Part shown: one piece after another, positions 41,756 through 50,117 of the stretch | Layout: each line of letters starts with the position of its first letter | Numbering within the stretch: position 1 is the stretch's first letter | Origin: Spirosoma fluviale | Lineage (GTDB): Bacteria > Bacteroidota > Bacteroidia > Cytophagales > Cyclobacteriaceae | DNA: 50,117 bases | Direction: 5' to 3' | NCBI GenBank assembly: GCA_945868725.1 | Contig: CAMBMU010000010.1 | Coordinates: 1 to 50,117 of the forward strand | Notes under the pieces: generated by a model | The model's database searches: none | The model's input: only the letters and a program-made list of their open reading frames with translations | Told to the model about the DNA's origin: nothing | Program-made: the position numbers and the translations under genes

Positions 41756-44700
41756 ATGAAGCTTTCTATCCGCAGTATTCTTCTTTTTGGAAGCGTACTT
41801 CTTCTGCCTGTAGTCCTCATTTTGAATTTTTTTGTTTATCAAAAAAGTCAAGAGGAGACCTACATCCAGGCTATTGAAAAGAAAATTCATGCAGTAGAGG
41901 TAGCATTCAACCTGGATTTCGAACTTTTTCAACGCTTGGGCATTGGTCAGGACTCTTTAAGTTTTGAGCGTGTAAGTAGCGAGGCCTACAGCTATCCTTT
42001 TTTTATTCTTAATCCTCAAAAAGAGCTTCAGTATTGGTCTACCAATGATTTTGTATTGGATTTTTCCACTTTGGATCTAGCTCGAGAATTTCAAGTTCAT
42101 GATTCACCATCCGGTACTTATTTACTAAAGCTTCAAAAAACATCGCCTAAAGAGGGAACTGATTTTTTTGTTCAAGCCTTTCGATTAGTATGGACAGGGG
42201 ATATTAAAAATGAATATGTGGTGATGGGGCCTAACCCCGAGATATTTGGGAATTCCTTGTTTACCCTTTATCCCAACTCAGACGAAGGAGCTTTCCAGAT
42301 CAAATCCTCTAGCGGCCAACCTTTATTTGGGATTGACTTTCAAGTGGGGTTTGTTTCTGTAGGTAAAACATGGACGACTCCCTTGCTGATTTTTAGTTTT
42401 TCCATCTTTTTGCTGTATGCATTTCTCAGTTTTATTTTTTTGAGAAAGAAATGGAGTAAAGGACAAGTATGGCAGGCCATAGGCTATGGTTTTTTTATTC
42501 TTTTAGTGATACGAGCGGCCATGTTGGTATTCAGATTTCCGCAGGACTACTTAGATCTTTTGCTTTTTGATTCAAGGGCATACACTTCGTCCTGGTTGGT
42601 GCCTAGCTTGGGGGATCTGTTGCTGCATACGTTCTGCAGCGTACTGATTTTAGGCTTATTGATTTACCAGCTTTCCTCCAAATCCGTTTTGGAAAAATTT
42701 GCCAGCTGGCGGCTGCGGGTTCGAGAGGAAGGTTTACTTCTTTTGGCTCTTGCGATTTCCACTTTCTTTTTTTGTAGCCTTTGGGCCATTGTCCGAGATT
42801 TAGTGCTACGTGCATCTTGGAGTTTGGATATCTCTTCGATTCCAAGTTTTGATCGGATGGTGGGAAGCAGCTTTTTGATTGTTTTCCTATGGGCAGCAGC
42901 TTATGTATTTCTGAGTTTTACCTTACTCAATTTATTTATCCGTGGGGGCTCAAGTAAGCGTTTAGTGTACCGAATCTTACTTGTTGTAGCTGGAGTTTGT
43001 TCGCTAATTTTCTTTGTTTGGAACATTTGGTTTGGGGTAGCAGGTTTGGTACACTTCCTGTTTCTATTTTCTATAATTAGGTTTGATTTAGTTGCCAATG
43101 TGTACCGTTTAGGTTTAGAAACCTTCTTAACACTTTTTTATGCTAGCCTTATTGCTGCATGCATTGTGGCGGCAAGTAGCTACCAATCTTCTGCGGATCG
43201 ACTAGTACAGTCCAAAGTTGCTTTTGCCAATCAGCAGCTATTGGCCACGGAAGAACGAACAGCCTTAATATTGGAAGATATTTTTTCCAGGCTCAAAAAC
43301 GATCTTTTTATTCAGAATCGATTGGCTGACCCCTTACTCTCCAAGGATCCGGTAGTAAGTAAAATTCGAAAAATTTACTTGGACAATTACTTCGATCAAT
43401 TCGAAGTTGTGATCCGTATTTTTTCACCTACGGCAAAGCAAATCGGAGGGCGTTTGGAGGGGGAATCCTTGCAGGAATTGCAGCAAGAGTTTGTCAAGAG
43501 CGATTACGCTACTCAGGTGCCTAATTTATACTATGTACAAGACTCAGCGAGTGGAAAGGAAACTAAATTTGTAGCCTTTGTTCCGATGAACAAGGCTGGC
43601 CTTGGGCTAGGAACCCTCTATTTAGAGTTTGATCAACTACGAATTCAATCTGGCAACGCCTATCCAAGTTTACTTTTGGATGAGCAGTATGCTGAAAAAT
43701 TGAAGACGGATCCTTTTGACTATGGGGTATTTAAAGAGGGCGAACTTATCCGAAGTTCGGGCAGCTTTAATTACCAGCAGGAGGAGATCGATCTGATGTT
43801 GCAAAATCCCGCCTTGCTAGATGGGGGAGTTGAGGCCTTAGCCTACCAGCATTTGGGGATAAAAAATGGGGAGGAACTCTGGGTATTGACTTCTCCTGTC
43901 ATTTCAGTGAAACAGTTTTTCGGAATCTTTTCGCTATTTTTTGTGGTCTTTGTTTTTCTCACTTTTCTTTCCATTCTGGGAAGTGTGCTGATGCAGGGAT
44001 ATCGAAAATTTGAATTTAACTACTCCACAAAGCTTCAGCTTTACCTGAATTTTGCATTTTTCTTTCCGATTCTAATCATTTCAATCATTACCACAGGCTT
44101 ACTTTCTCAAAGTTACAAGGAGGATCTGAATGGGCAGTACCTTCAAAAAGCCACCTTAATAAAGGGGAATTTAGTCCGGTTTTTTGGAGGTCAAACCTTA
44201 GAAGAAGTAGATCGTGATGCACTTAGTGAGGAGATAAATGCACTTGCAACCACAGTAGGCGCAGATATTCACTTGTATGGAAAGGAAGGGTCCTTAGTGA
44301 CGTCAAGTAGAATTACCATTTTCGAAAAGAAGCTTTTATCCAATCTAATGCATCCTGGAGCAATGGCAGCATTGGTAGAAGGCAAAGGTGTGGAGGCCCT
44401 TTTAGAAGAACAGGTTGGAAAGCTCAGGTACCAAACCGTGTATTTGGCAATTCCTTCCCAGTCCAACGCCTCCATCAATGCAGTGGTGGCGATTCCCTTT
44501 TTTGAGTCTGAAGAAGAACTCAATTCCCTCACCTCTGATGTTTTGGGAAATGTTTTCAATGCCTTTGTGGTGATCTTTATTCTGTTCTTAATTATTTCTT
44601 TTTTGGTTACCAAAAACTTGACGCTTCCCTTTCGCTTACTTACCCAAAAACTCAAGGTGACTAATCTTGAAAATAACGAGCCGATGTACTGGTCCTCTAA

Positions 44701-45469
44701 GGATGAAATTGGGCTATTGGTGAATGAATACAACCAGATGCTTTCTAAGTTGGAAGCAAGTAAAAAGGTGCTAGCCTCAACGGAAAAGGAATCCGCCTGG
44801 CGGGAGATGGCCAAGCAGGTGGCCCATGAGATTAAAAATCCACTTACTCCAATGAAGCTTACCTTGCAACATTTACTTCGATTGGAGCGCGAAGGGAAAT
44901 TGGAAGATGCGGATAAACTGAAAAAATCGCTTGAAACCTTAATTCATCAAGTGGATGCCTTGAGTGGAATTGCTTCTTCATTTTCCACTTTTGCGAAGAT
45001 GCCTCTACCAAATAATGAGTTGATAAATTTTAAGGAGGTACTGTCTAAGGTGCTGGAGCTTTTTAAAACCGATAAACGGATGGAATTGGAGTTCCAAGAC
45101 GATTCCTTTACAGATGATATCTCTATTTTGGGGGATGATAAACTTTTTGGGCGTGTGATCTCCAACTTGATCATCAATGGCATGCAGGCAGTAGAGCCTG
45201 GAAAAAAGCCGCATATTCGGGTTTGGCTCTGGCTAACAGATCGTGCTGTGTTTTTGGAGATTTCAGATAATGGGAAAGGGATTCCTGTAGAACTTCGGGA
45301 CAAAATATTTATCCCCAACTTTAGCACCAAGAGTCAGGGTTCAGGTCTCGGTCTTGCCATTGCAAAAAGCGGAGTAGAGACCGCTGGAGGCAAAATCTGG
45401 TATGAAACTGAAGTGGGTAAGGGGACTACTTTTTTTATGACCTTCCCTTTGGCCAAAGCTAATCCTTAA
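41756..45469 (+). CDS. Large orphan sensor histidine kinase, NtrY-like core
   Basis: The 1237-residue protein starts with a membrane span (residues 7-29) and an extracytoplasmic domain (30-200). About eight spans follow (roughly 203-475), then a second extracytoplasmic domain (475-725), two spans (about 727-755 and 770-795), a third one (795-925), a last span (about 930-955), a HAMP-like linker, then HisKA with H1024 in QVAHEIKNPLTPMKL and HATPase_c with N-box NLIINGMQAV, G1 DNGKGIP and G2 GSGLGLAI. The core is closest to NtrY-type kinases. No response regulator gene is adjacent. The signal is unknown. Confidence 0.88.
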   Translation: MKLSIRSILLFGSVLLLPVVLILNFFVYQKSQEETYIQAIEKKIHAVEVAFNLDFELFQRLGIGQDSLSFERVSSEAYSYPFFILNPQKELQYWSTNDFVLDFSTLDLAREFQVHDSPSGTYLLKLQKTSPKEGTDFFVQAFRLVWTGDIKNEYVVMGPNPEIFGNSLFTLYPNSDEGAFQIKSSSGQPLFGIDFQVGFVSVGKTWTTPLLIFSFSIFLLYAFLSFIFLRKKWSKGQVWQAIGYGFFILLVIRAAMLVFRFPQDYLDLLLFDSRAYTSSWLVPSLGDLLLHTFCSVLILGLLIYQLSSKSVLEKFASWRLRVREEGLLLLALAISTFFFCSLWAIVRDLVLRASWSLDISSIPSFDRMVGSSFLIVFLWAAAYVFLSFTLLNLFIRGGSSKRLVYRILLVVAGVCSLIFFVWNIWFGVAGLVHFLFLFSIIRFDLVANVYRLGLETFLTLFYASLIAACIVAASSYQSSADRLVQSKVAFANQQLLATEERTALILEDIFSRLKNDLFIQNRLADPLLSKDPVVSKIRKIYLDNYFDQFEVVIRIFSPTAKQIGGRLEGESLQELQQEFVKSDYATQVPNLYYVQDSASGKETKFVAFVPMNKAGLGLGTLYLEFDQLRIQSGNAYPSLLLDEQYAEKLKTDPFDYGVFKEGELIRSSGSFNYQQEEIDLMLQNPALLDGGVEALAYQHLGIKNGEELWVLTSPVISVKQFFGIFSLFFVVFVFLTFLSILGSVLMQGYRKFEFNYSTKLQLYLNFAFFFPILIISIITTGLLSQSYKEDLNGQYLQKATLIKGNLVRFFGGQTLEEVDRDALSEEINALATTVGADIHLYGKEGSLVTSSRITIFEKKLLSNLMHPGAMAALVEGKGVEALLEEQVGKLRYQTVYLAIPSQSNASINAVVAIPFFESEEELNSLTSDVLGNVFNAFVVIFILFLIISFLVTKNLTLPFRLLTQKLKVTNLENNEPMYWSSKDEIGLLVNEYNQMLSKLEASKKVLASTEKESAWREMAKQVAHEIKNPLTPMKLTLQHLLRLEREGKLEDADKLKKSLETLIHQVDALSGIASSFSTFAKMPLPNNELINFKEVLSKVLELFKTDKRMELEFQDDSFTDDISILGDDKLFGRVISNLIINGMQAVEPGKKPHIRVWLWLTDRAVFLEISDNGKGIPVELRDKIFIPNFSTKSQGSGLGLAIAKSGVETAGGKIWYETEVGKGTTFFMTFPLAKANP

Positions 45470-45560
45470 TAAAAAGTAGTGTGTTTAATTGATACCGCTT
45501 AAAGAAAAATCCTCCCAAAGTCATTCGTTATTTCCGATTAAATCAATTCATAAAAAAATG

Positions 45561-45568
45561 TAACTTTG
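45561..45568 (+). promoter_or_regulatory. -7 promoter element of the SDR gene
   Basis: TAACTTTG fits TAnnTTTG and lies 45 bases before the ATG at 45614. No TTG at the optimal spacing. Confidence 0.45.
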
Positions 45569-45613
45569 TCAGCTGTAGATAGTTGTTACACTAACTATTA
45601 AGAAACGAAACAA

Positions 45614-46318
45614 ATGAAGAAAAGTATCTTAGTGAGTGGCGGTACAAAAGGAATCGGAAGGGCAATTGTCGAACGATTTGCCAAGGAAGGTTTTGATATT
45701 TTTACCTGCTCTCGAAATGGGCAGGATTTACTTGAGTTGACGCAGTCCTTGGAGCAAGCCTACCCTGGAATTTCTGTAAGCACCCAGGTGGCAGATCTTT
45801 CCAAGAAAGAGGAAGTTTTAGCCTTTGCGGAAGTGGTAAAAGCCAAAGGCATTCCGGATGTAATCGTTCACAATACTGGAATTTTCTTGCCAGGATCCCT
45901 TCATGAAGAGCCAGATGGCAATCTGGAGTTTCTGATGGATACCAACCTTTATTCCGCGTATTACCTTACTCGAGCATTTGCCAAAGAACTAATACAGCGC
46001 AGATCTGGGCATATTTTCAGTATGGGGTCCATTGCTGGAATTACAGCTTATCCGAATGGAGGGAGCTACTCCGTGTCCAAGTGGGCGATGCTGGGCATGA
46101 CCAAATGTTTCCGTGAAGAATTCAAACCGTACCATATCAAAGTGACCTCGATTTTGCCTGGAGCTACCTTGACCGATGCTTGGGCAGGAGTTGATTTGCC
46201 TGTCGAGCGATTTGTTAGTTCCCAGGATGTGGCAGATTCAGTTTGGGGCGCCTATAACCTTTCCCCTCATGCTGTTGTTGAAGAACTAATTATTCGTCCC
46301 CAACTAGGAGATATTTAA
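45614..46318 (+). CDS. Short-chain dehydrogenase/reductase
   Basis: The 234-residue Rossmann-fold oxidoreductase has the cofactor motif SGGTKGIGRAI (residues 8-18), HNTGIF in place of the usual NNAG (near 92), catalytic S139 (SMGSIAG) and Y152-K156 (YSVSK). Classical SDR enzymes reduce carbonyls with NAD(P)H; the substrate here is unknown. The stop codon is three bases before ispG, so the two are co-transcribed from the promoter near 45561. Residues closing the active site on the C-terminal side are ordinary for the family. Confidence 0.88.
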   Translation: MKKSILVSGGTKGIGRAIVERFAKEGFDIFTCSRNGQDLLELTQSLEQAYPGISVSTQVADLSKKEEVLAFAEVVKAKGIPDVIVHNTGIFLPGSLHEEPDGNLEFLMDTNLYSAYYLTRAFAKELIQRRSGHIFSMGSIAGITAYPNGGSYSVSKWAMLGMTKCFREEFKPYHIKVTSILPGATLTDAWAGVDLPVERFVSSQDVADSVWGAYNLSPHAVVEELIIRPQLGDI

Positions 46319-46321
46319 GCT

Positions 46322-48304
46322 ATGGAATCTCAATTGAAACCTTTTGAAGGCAGTTATTGCAACTTTTTGACCCAGTATTCACGGAGAGTAACTATTCCGG
46401 TACGGGTAGGAGATGTGATCATTGGTGGGAATAATCCCATCGTCGTGCAGTCCATGACTACCGTCGATACCATGGATACGCAAGGCTCAGTGGAGCAGTG
46501 CATTCGGATGATCAATTCCGGATGTGAGTTGATCCGAATTACAGCCCCGTCCCTCAAGGAGGCGGAAAACCTGCGAAATATCAAGGAGGAATTGCGAAAG
46601 CGAGGATACAATACCCCATTGGTGGCAGACATTCACTTCACGCCCAATGCAGCGGAATTGGCAGCCAAAATTGTGGAGAAAGTGCGCATCAATCCGGGCA
46701 ACTATGCGGACAAAAAGAAATTTGAGGTAATCGACTATACGGATGCCTCCTACGCCGAGGAGTTGGAGCGGATTCGGGAGCGATTTTTGCCTTTGATAAA
46801 AATATGTAAGGAAAATGGTACCGCCATGCGTATCGGTACCAATCACGGTTCCTTGTCAGACCGAATCATGAGTCGCTACGGGGATACTGCGCTGGGGATG
46901 GTGGAGTCAGCCTTGGAGTTTCTCAGAATCTGCGAAGACGAAAAATACCACGAGATCGTCATTTCCATGAAGTCCTCCAACACGCAAGTGATGGTGCAAG
47001 CCTACCGCTTACTCGTTCAAAAGCTCAATGAAGGAGGCTTCAAACCCTATCCCTTGCACCTAGGTGTGACTGAAGCGGGCGAGGCAGAAGATGGAAGAAT
47101 CAAATCTGCTGTAGGCATTGGCACCTTATTGGAAGATGGTCTAGGAGATACCGTTCGTGTTTCCTTGACCGAAGACCCAGAGTTTGAAGCACCGGTAGCA
47201 CGTGCCTTGATTGACCGCTATACGTCACGAACTGGGCATGCCCCGATAGCCCCGCTAGCATCCTATCCCATTGATCCTTTTGAATACACCAAGCGTCAAG
47301 TCACCGAAGTATATAATTTTGGAGGGCAAAATGTGCCGCGGGTAATTGCAGATATTTCTGCGATTTCTGAAGTTACAGATCGAGAAATCAAGGCAGTAGG
47401 GCACTTTTACTTGCCTGAATTGGATAAGTGGAAGATGAATGATCAGGGTTGCGACTTTATTTATTCGGGTGCAAACCCCATCCCCTTCATGCTTCCTAAT
47501 GGGATGAAGGAAATCCAGAACTATTCCGTTTGGAAAGCTGTGGGTGATCAATTGAATAAATTTCCCCTATTCCAAATTCCTGAATACCAAAATGCGACGG
47601 AAGTTCACCAAGAACTTAATTTCCTAGCCGTAAGCACGGAGAATATCCATCAAGCCATTTCTTTGGTAGGAACTAGGAAAGATACGGTCCTGCTTTTGTC
47701 CAGCAGCAATGCCCATGGCATGCCCGACTTGCGAAGGGCATTTGTGGCTTTGTTGGAAGCGAGCTGTAGCGTACCAGTGGTGGTACAGGTGAGTTATCCT
47801 GCCCATACTGCAGATCAAACTATGCTCTATGCCGCTACAGATGTAGGAGGATTGTTGGTTGATGGGCTAGGGGATGGGATTGTGATTTCCTTAAATCCAG
47901 AACCATCTCAAGATCGGAAGCAGGTCTTGGAGCAGATCAAACTCCATAATTCGGTTAGTTTTGGCGTGCTGCAAGCGGCACGTACCCGCATGTCCAAGAC
48001 AGAATACATTTCTTGTCCTTCTTGTGGGCGAACGCTTTTTGATTTGCAAATAACGACAGCGATGATTCGTAAGCGTACCGACCACCTGAAAGGGGTGAAG
48101 ATTGGTATCATGGGCTGTATTGTCAATGGTCCAGGTGAGATGGCTGACGCAGATTATGGATATGTAGGTTCGGGCAAAGGAAAAATCACCTTGTACAAGG
48201 GCAAAGAGGTAGTTAAGCGCTCCGTTGCCTCTGAAAAGGCGGTGGACGAATTGATCAATATCATCCGTGAGGATGGACGCTGGCTCGAACCAGAAACTAT
48301 CTAA
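46322..48304 (+). CDS. ispG: 4-hydroxy-3-methylbut-2-enyl diphosphate synthase, large form
   Basis: The 660-residue enzyme reduces methylerythritol cyclodiphosphate to HMBPP in the MEP isoprenoid pathway. An N-terminal TIM-barrel region (GGNNPIVVQSMT near 35-46, HFTPNAA) is followed by an inserted domain of about 240 residues and the C-terminal 4Fe-4S domain with C565, C568 (CPSCGRT), C599 (GCIVNGPGE) and E606. The insert is that of the large (GcpE-like) form of Bacteroidota, Chlamydiae and plants; other bacteria have about 370 residues. It follows the SDR gene after three bases. Confidence 0.95.
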   Translation: MESQLKPFEGSYCNFLTQYSRRVTIPVRVGDVIIGGNNPIVVQSMTTVDTMDTQGSVEQCIRMINSGCELIRITAPSLKEAENLRNIKEELRKRGYNTPLVADIHFTPNAAELAAKIVEKVRINPGNYADKKKFEVIDYTDASYAEELERIRERFLPLIKICKENGTAMRIGTNHGSLSDRIMSRYGDTALGMVESALEFLRICEDEKYHEIVISMKSSNTQVMVQAYRLLVQKLNEGGFKPYPLHLGVTEAGEAEDGRIKSAVGIGTLLEDGLGDTVRVSLTEDPEFEAPVARALIDRYTSRTGHAPIAPLASYPIDPFEYTKRQVTEVYNFGGQNVPRVIADISAISEVTDREIKAVGHFYLPELDKWKMNDQGCDFIYSGANPIPFMLPNGMKEIQNYSVWKAVGDQLNKFPLFQIPEYQNATEVHQELNFLAVSTENIHQAISLVGTRKDTVLLLSSSNAHGMPDLRRAFVALLEASCSVPVVVQVSYPAHTADQTMLYAATDVGGLLVDGLGDGIVISLNPEPSQDRKQVLEQIKLHNSVSFGVLQAARTRMSKTEYISCPSCGRTLFDLQITTAMIRKRTDHLKGVKIGIMGCIVNGPGEMADADYGYVGSGKGKITLYKGKEVVKRSVASEKAVDELINIIREDGRWLEPETI

Positions 48305-48307
48305 TTT

Positions 48308-48451
48308 GATTATCCGAAATTATACTAGTAGGTCAAAAAGAATGTTTACCGCTGCGGATAATCGTTCACAGTTCACTGTCAACGGTCTACAGCTCACCTA
48401 ATTGATCCTCAAATCTTATTTTCTTTGGGTTGTGGTGAAAAGCGGATAATC
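48308..48451 (-). repeat. Dispersed element copy C, mirror of copy B
   Basis: On the minus strand it reads GATTATCCGC (48442-48451), then AAAGAAAATAAG, TCAATTAGGTGAGCTGT, a heptad array, GATTATCCGC again (48354-48363) and finally a degenerate inverted decamer TCGGATAATC (48308-48317). The second and third decamers are 46 bases apart, exactly as in copy B. It fills most of the 232-base gap after ispG; the rest holds the start of the next gene's leader. Confidence 0.65.
48363..48397 (-). repeat. Heptad array in element copy C
   Basis: On the plus strand the units are CGTTCAC, AGTTCAC, TGTCAAC, GGTCTAC and AGCTCAC, five in perfect 7-base register, as in copy A. Confidence 0.65.
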
Positions 48452-48536
48452 ATTCAATCTAAAATACAATGCTTCCAGTTGGGAAAGAATAAACTTAATT
48501 TCGTTCCTCTTGGTTATCCATTAAATTGAAGTTCTC

Positions 48537-48731
48537 ATGTCAGAAAAAAATCAAGTAAAGGAGTTTTTTAAGTTGGGTGAGGTAGGGAATTATTTTCTTC
48601 GCGTATTCCGAAAGCCTGACCCAAATGCTCCCACCAACATCAACCTACGGATGATGCATGGCATCAACAAGATTTCCATTCTCATTTTCTTGTTTGCCTT
48701 GATCTTTTGGATTGTCAAAAGATTTATCTAA
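48537..48731 (+). CDS. Small membrane protein
   Basis: A 64-residue protein with a charged N-terminal half (VKEFFKLGEVGNYFLRVFRKPDPNAP, quoted here in part: EFFKLGEVGNYFLRVF) and one C-terminal membrane span (about 45-62). Short proteins of this build are common next to housekeeping genes in Cytophagales. No function is known to me. It is convergent with the outer-membrane-like gene, 41 bases apart. Confidence 0.65.
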   Translation: MSEKNQVKEFFKLGEVGNYFLRVFRKPDPNAPTNINLRMMHGINKISILIFLFALIFWIVKRFI

Positions 48732-48772
48732 AAATCCCCAGTTCTGGAAATTCTCCATCAACTCGGAAATTT

Positions 48773-49414
48773 TTAGAATAGGATACCTACTTGAAAGCTC
48801 AGGCTATGGTACTGTGTGCTTATCTTATTTAAGGAGCTAAATCCCTCGGGTAGTGCGTCTCTTGTCCAGAAGGGGTGAATTTTTGGTTGAGTTTCTGATT
48901 GACTATGGCTTCCTTCCAAGTAACTGCTGGGTTGCCATTTGTAACCGATACTCGCTGTCAGTGCCCAGTTCCCTTTTTTTGCGGGCATGCTAACACCCAA
49001 AAACGGGTGGAAGTAAACCCCTCCCTCATGCCAAGTGCTGAACCATTCTGTACGTTCTCGTTTTTCCAGAAAGGTGGTTCCGAATCCTGTATTGAGGCCT
49101 CCCATCCACTTTGAGCCGATGTCGTCGCCAATAAAACCTCTCCAACCCAACCCTATGGGTAGCAGTCGTACGTCGGGGTAATTGTCATAGCCCAGATGGA
49201 TTCCTAAGTAGTGATTGGGTTTGATTTCCTTCCCATGGAAGGCAGAAAAGGAAAAATTGAATCTATTCTCAATCTCCTCGGACCACAAGGTTTTCGATTT
49301 CCCTCTCAGTAAACCCAATTCCAATTGTGTGAGTGTGGCTTTCTCTTGGGCAGCTGCGAGTTGCACGCTGCACCAAGAGATAAAAAATACTAAAATCAAC
49401 TTGCTGTATCTCAT
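48773..49414 (-). CDS. Putative outer-membrane beta-barrel protein
   Basis: The 213-residue protein has a signal peptide (cleavage likely after LAAAQ, near residue 23) and a mature part of alternating polar and aromatic strands (LGIHLGYDNY, LLPIGLGWRGFIG, WALTASIGYKWQPS) ending in LSFQVGILF, a terminal strand with aromatic/aliphatic pattern as used by the barrel-assembly machine. Family not recognised. Its start lies one base from the preceding LVIVD-type gene, so both are one operon of surface proteins. Confidence 0.7.
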   Translation of the reverse strand: MRYSKLILVFFISWCSVQLAAAQEKATLTQLELGLLRGKSKTLWSEEIENRFNFSFSAFHGKEIKPNHYLGIHLGYDNYPDVRLLPIGLGWRGFIGDDIGSKWMGGLNTGFGTTFLEKRERTEWFSTWHEGGVYFHPFLGVSMPAKKGNWALTASIGYKWQPSSYLEGSHSQSETQPKIHPFWTRDALPEGFSSLNKISTQYHSLSFQVGILF

Positions 49415-49415
49415 C

Positions 49416-50117
49416 TTAACTTACTTCAATGGGATTGCTTACTTGGATGCAGCTTAGCTTCTTCAGTTTGGCGGGGTTGCTGTAGTCGTATTGACAGACC
49501 CCATCTGGGCCGATGACGATTAACGATTTAGGTCCAGGTATCAGGTCTACGGACTTCATGGATTGGATAAATTCCAACTGGTTTTTGTCGATGGTGAGTA
49601 CATCGGAAGTATTGAAGCTTTTGAGTCCATGCTTGCCTTCCGCTACATAGAGGTAGTTTTCTGCCAATCCCAATCCGTGGGGGTTGAGCATGGGGTAGGC
49701 TTTTAGGAGTTTGGGCTGGTAAGGATCCTTGATATCGAGGACATGGAGTTCATTTACTCCATTGGCACAAAAATTCCCTCTGCGCAGCGTCACAAATGCA
49801 TAGTCCTCGTTGACTACCACTGGGTCACAGGACAGGACATGTTCGTAAACAGCCATTCGAGTAGGGGCAGCGGGATTGGAGGCATCGTAGATGTGTAAGC
49901 CCCGGTTGGAACCAATAAATAACTTCTTATCAAACGGAAAGATGGTTTCGATGCCCCAGCCCAGATCTATGGGCTTGAGGAATTTAGGTTCGGCTGGGCT
50001 TTCGACATCAAATACACGTAGGGTGTTTTGATCTACGGCAAATAGGTGCCCGTCCATCAGTGTAAATCGGGCCATGGAACCACCGGTGCCGTAGCTTTGG
50101 GAAGCTTTAGCCATGTT
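49416..50117 (-). CDS. LVIVD-repeat beta-propeller protein, 5' end outside the window
   Basis: At least 233 residues of the C-terminal part are present; the frame stays open to the right edge, and the first methionine seen, near 50112, is internal because no signal peptide precedes the repeats. Repeats of the form HLFAVDQNTLRVFDVESP, KLFIGSNRGLHIYDASNP, ELHVLDIKDPYQPKLL and LYVAEGKHGLKSFNTSD show the LVIVD propeller pattern, common in secreted surface proteins of Bacteroidota. Function unknown. Upstream partner of the beta-barrel gene. Confidence 0.75.
   Translation of the reverse strand, partial: NMAKASQSYGTGGSMARFTLMDGHLFAVDQNTLRVFDVESPAEPKFLKPIDLGWGIETIFPFDKKLFIGSNRGLHIYDASNPAAPTRMAVYEHVLSCDPVVVNEDYAFVTLRRGNFCANGVNELHVLDIKDPYQPKLLKAYPMLNPHGLGLAENYLYVAEGKHGLKSFNTSDVLTIDKNQLEFIQSMKSVDLIPGPKSLIVIGPDGVCQYDYSNPAKLKKLSCIQVSNPIEVS

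Noticed and set aside
48728-48776. Stem CTAAAAAT/ATTTTTAG between the last convergent genes as a terminator
   Set aside because: The loop is over 30 bases and the stem is AT-only, so it is weak evidence for a terminator.

Overview
The window reads as a chromosomal segment of a Bacteroidota bacterium, most likely order Cytophagales (Cyclobacteriaceae/Algoriphagus-like). This is inferred from protein content, not from a marker-gene search. Supporting signs are the alternative complex III plus cytochrome oxidase gene cluster, the large two-part IspG, an ECF sigma/anti-sigma operon with a TSGN-repeat protein, and -7 promoter motifs of the Bacteroidota type (TAnnTTTG, in two cases with TTG 19 bases upstream). 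There is no phage, insertion sequence, CRISPR array or plasmid module; most of the window is housekeeping DNA.

Layout. 1-7.7 kb: a polytopic membrane protein, a geranylgeranyl-reductase-type flavoprotein, a repeat-rich 518-base gap, an isoprenylcysteine-methyltransferase-like membrane enzyme, a secreted lipoprotein, purB (minus strand), and a PaaE-like ferredoxin reductase coupled to a small membrane protein. 7.7-11.1 kb (minus strand): an operon of ECF sigma factor, single-pass putative anti-sigma protein, putative outer-membrane protein and an 18-residue-repeat beta-helix protein. 11.2-13.3 kb (minus): a small membrane protein and a PolX-like protein whose PHP nuclease domain looks intact but whose polymerase catalytic residues appear lost. 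13.4-22.3 kb: EVE-domain protein, a secreted protein of unknown family, pyrR-pyrB, an ABC exporter pair, a CBS-domain cystathionine beta-synthase-type enzyme, a membrane protein, and plsC (minus). 22.3-24.6 kb: rpsA with a structured leader, and tRNA-Cys(GCA) on the minus strand.

25.0-41.5 kb is the core of the window, a 16-gene plus-strand respiratory cluster: alternative complex III (actA-F), cytochrome oxidase subunits II and I, heme A synthase, heme O synthase, two subunit III proteins, subunit IV, then SCO1, a DUF420 (CtaM-like) protein and an 81-residue Cys-rich membrane protein. Quinol electrons would pass through the iron-sulfur and heme chain of ActB/ActA/ActE to the CuA site of subunit II and on to a heme a/CuB centre; the same cluster supplies heme A and copper delivery. 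A consensus promoter precedes actA, and an intrinsic terminator lies between the structural genes and the assembly-factor genes.

41.7-50.1 kb: a 1237-residue orphan histidine kinase, a short-chain dehydrogenase, ispG, a small membrane protein, an outer-membrane-like protein and an LVIVD-type beta-propeller that runs off the end.

The most unusual non-coding signal is a family of 7-base tandem units (consensus GTKGACN) in five intergenic places. Three of these lie in copies of a longer (about 115-165 base) element; two copies sit as mirror images on either side of the kinase-SDR-ispG block and carry matching decamers GATTATCCGC. I found no clearly new multi-gene system. The best candidates for new biology are this repeat family, the apparently polymerase-dead PolX, the six-heme ActA and the small CSMC protein at the end of the oxidase cluster.
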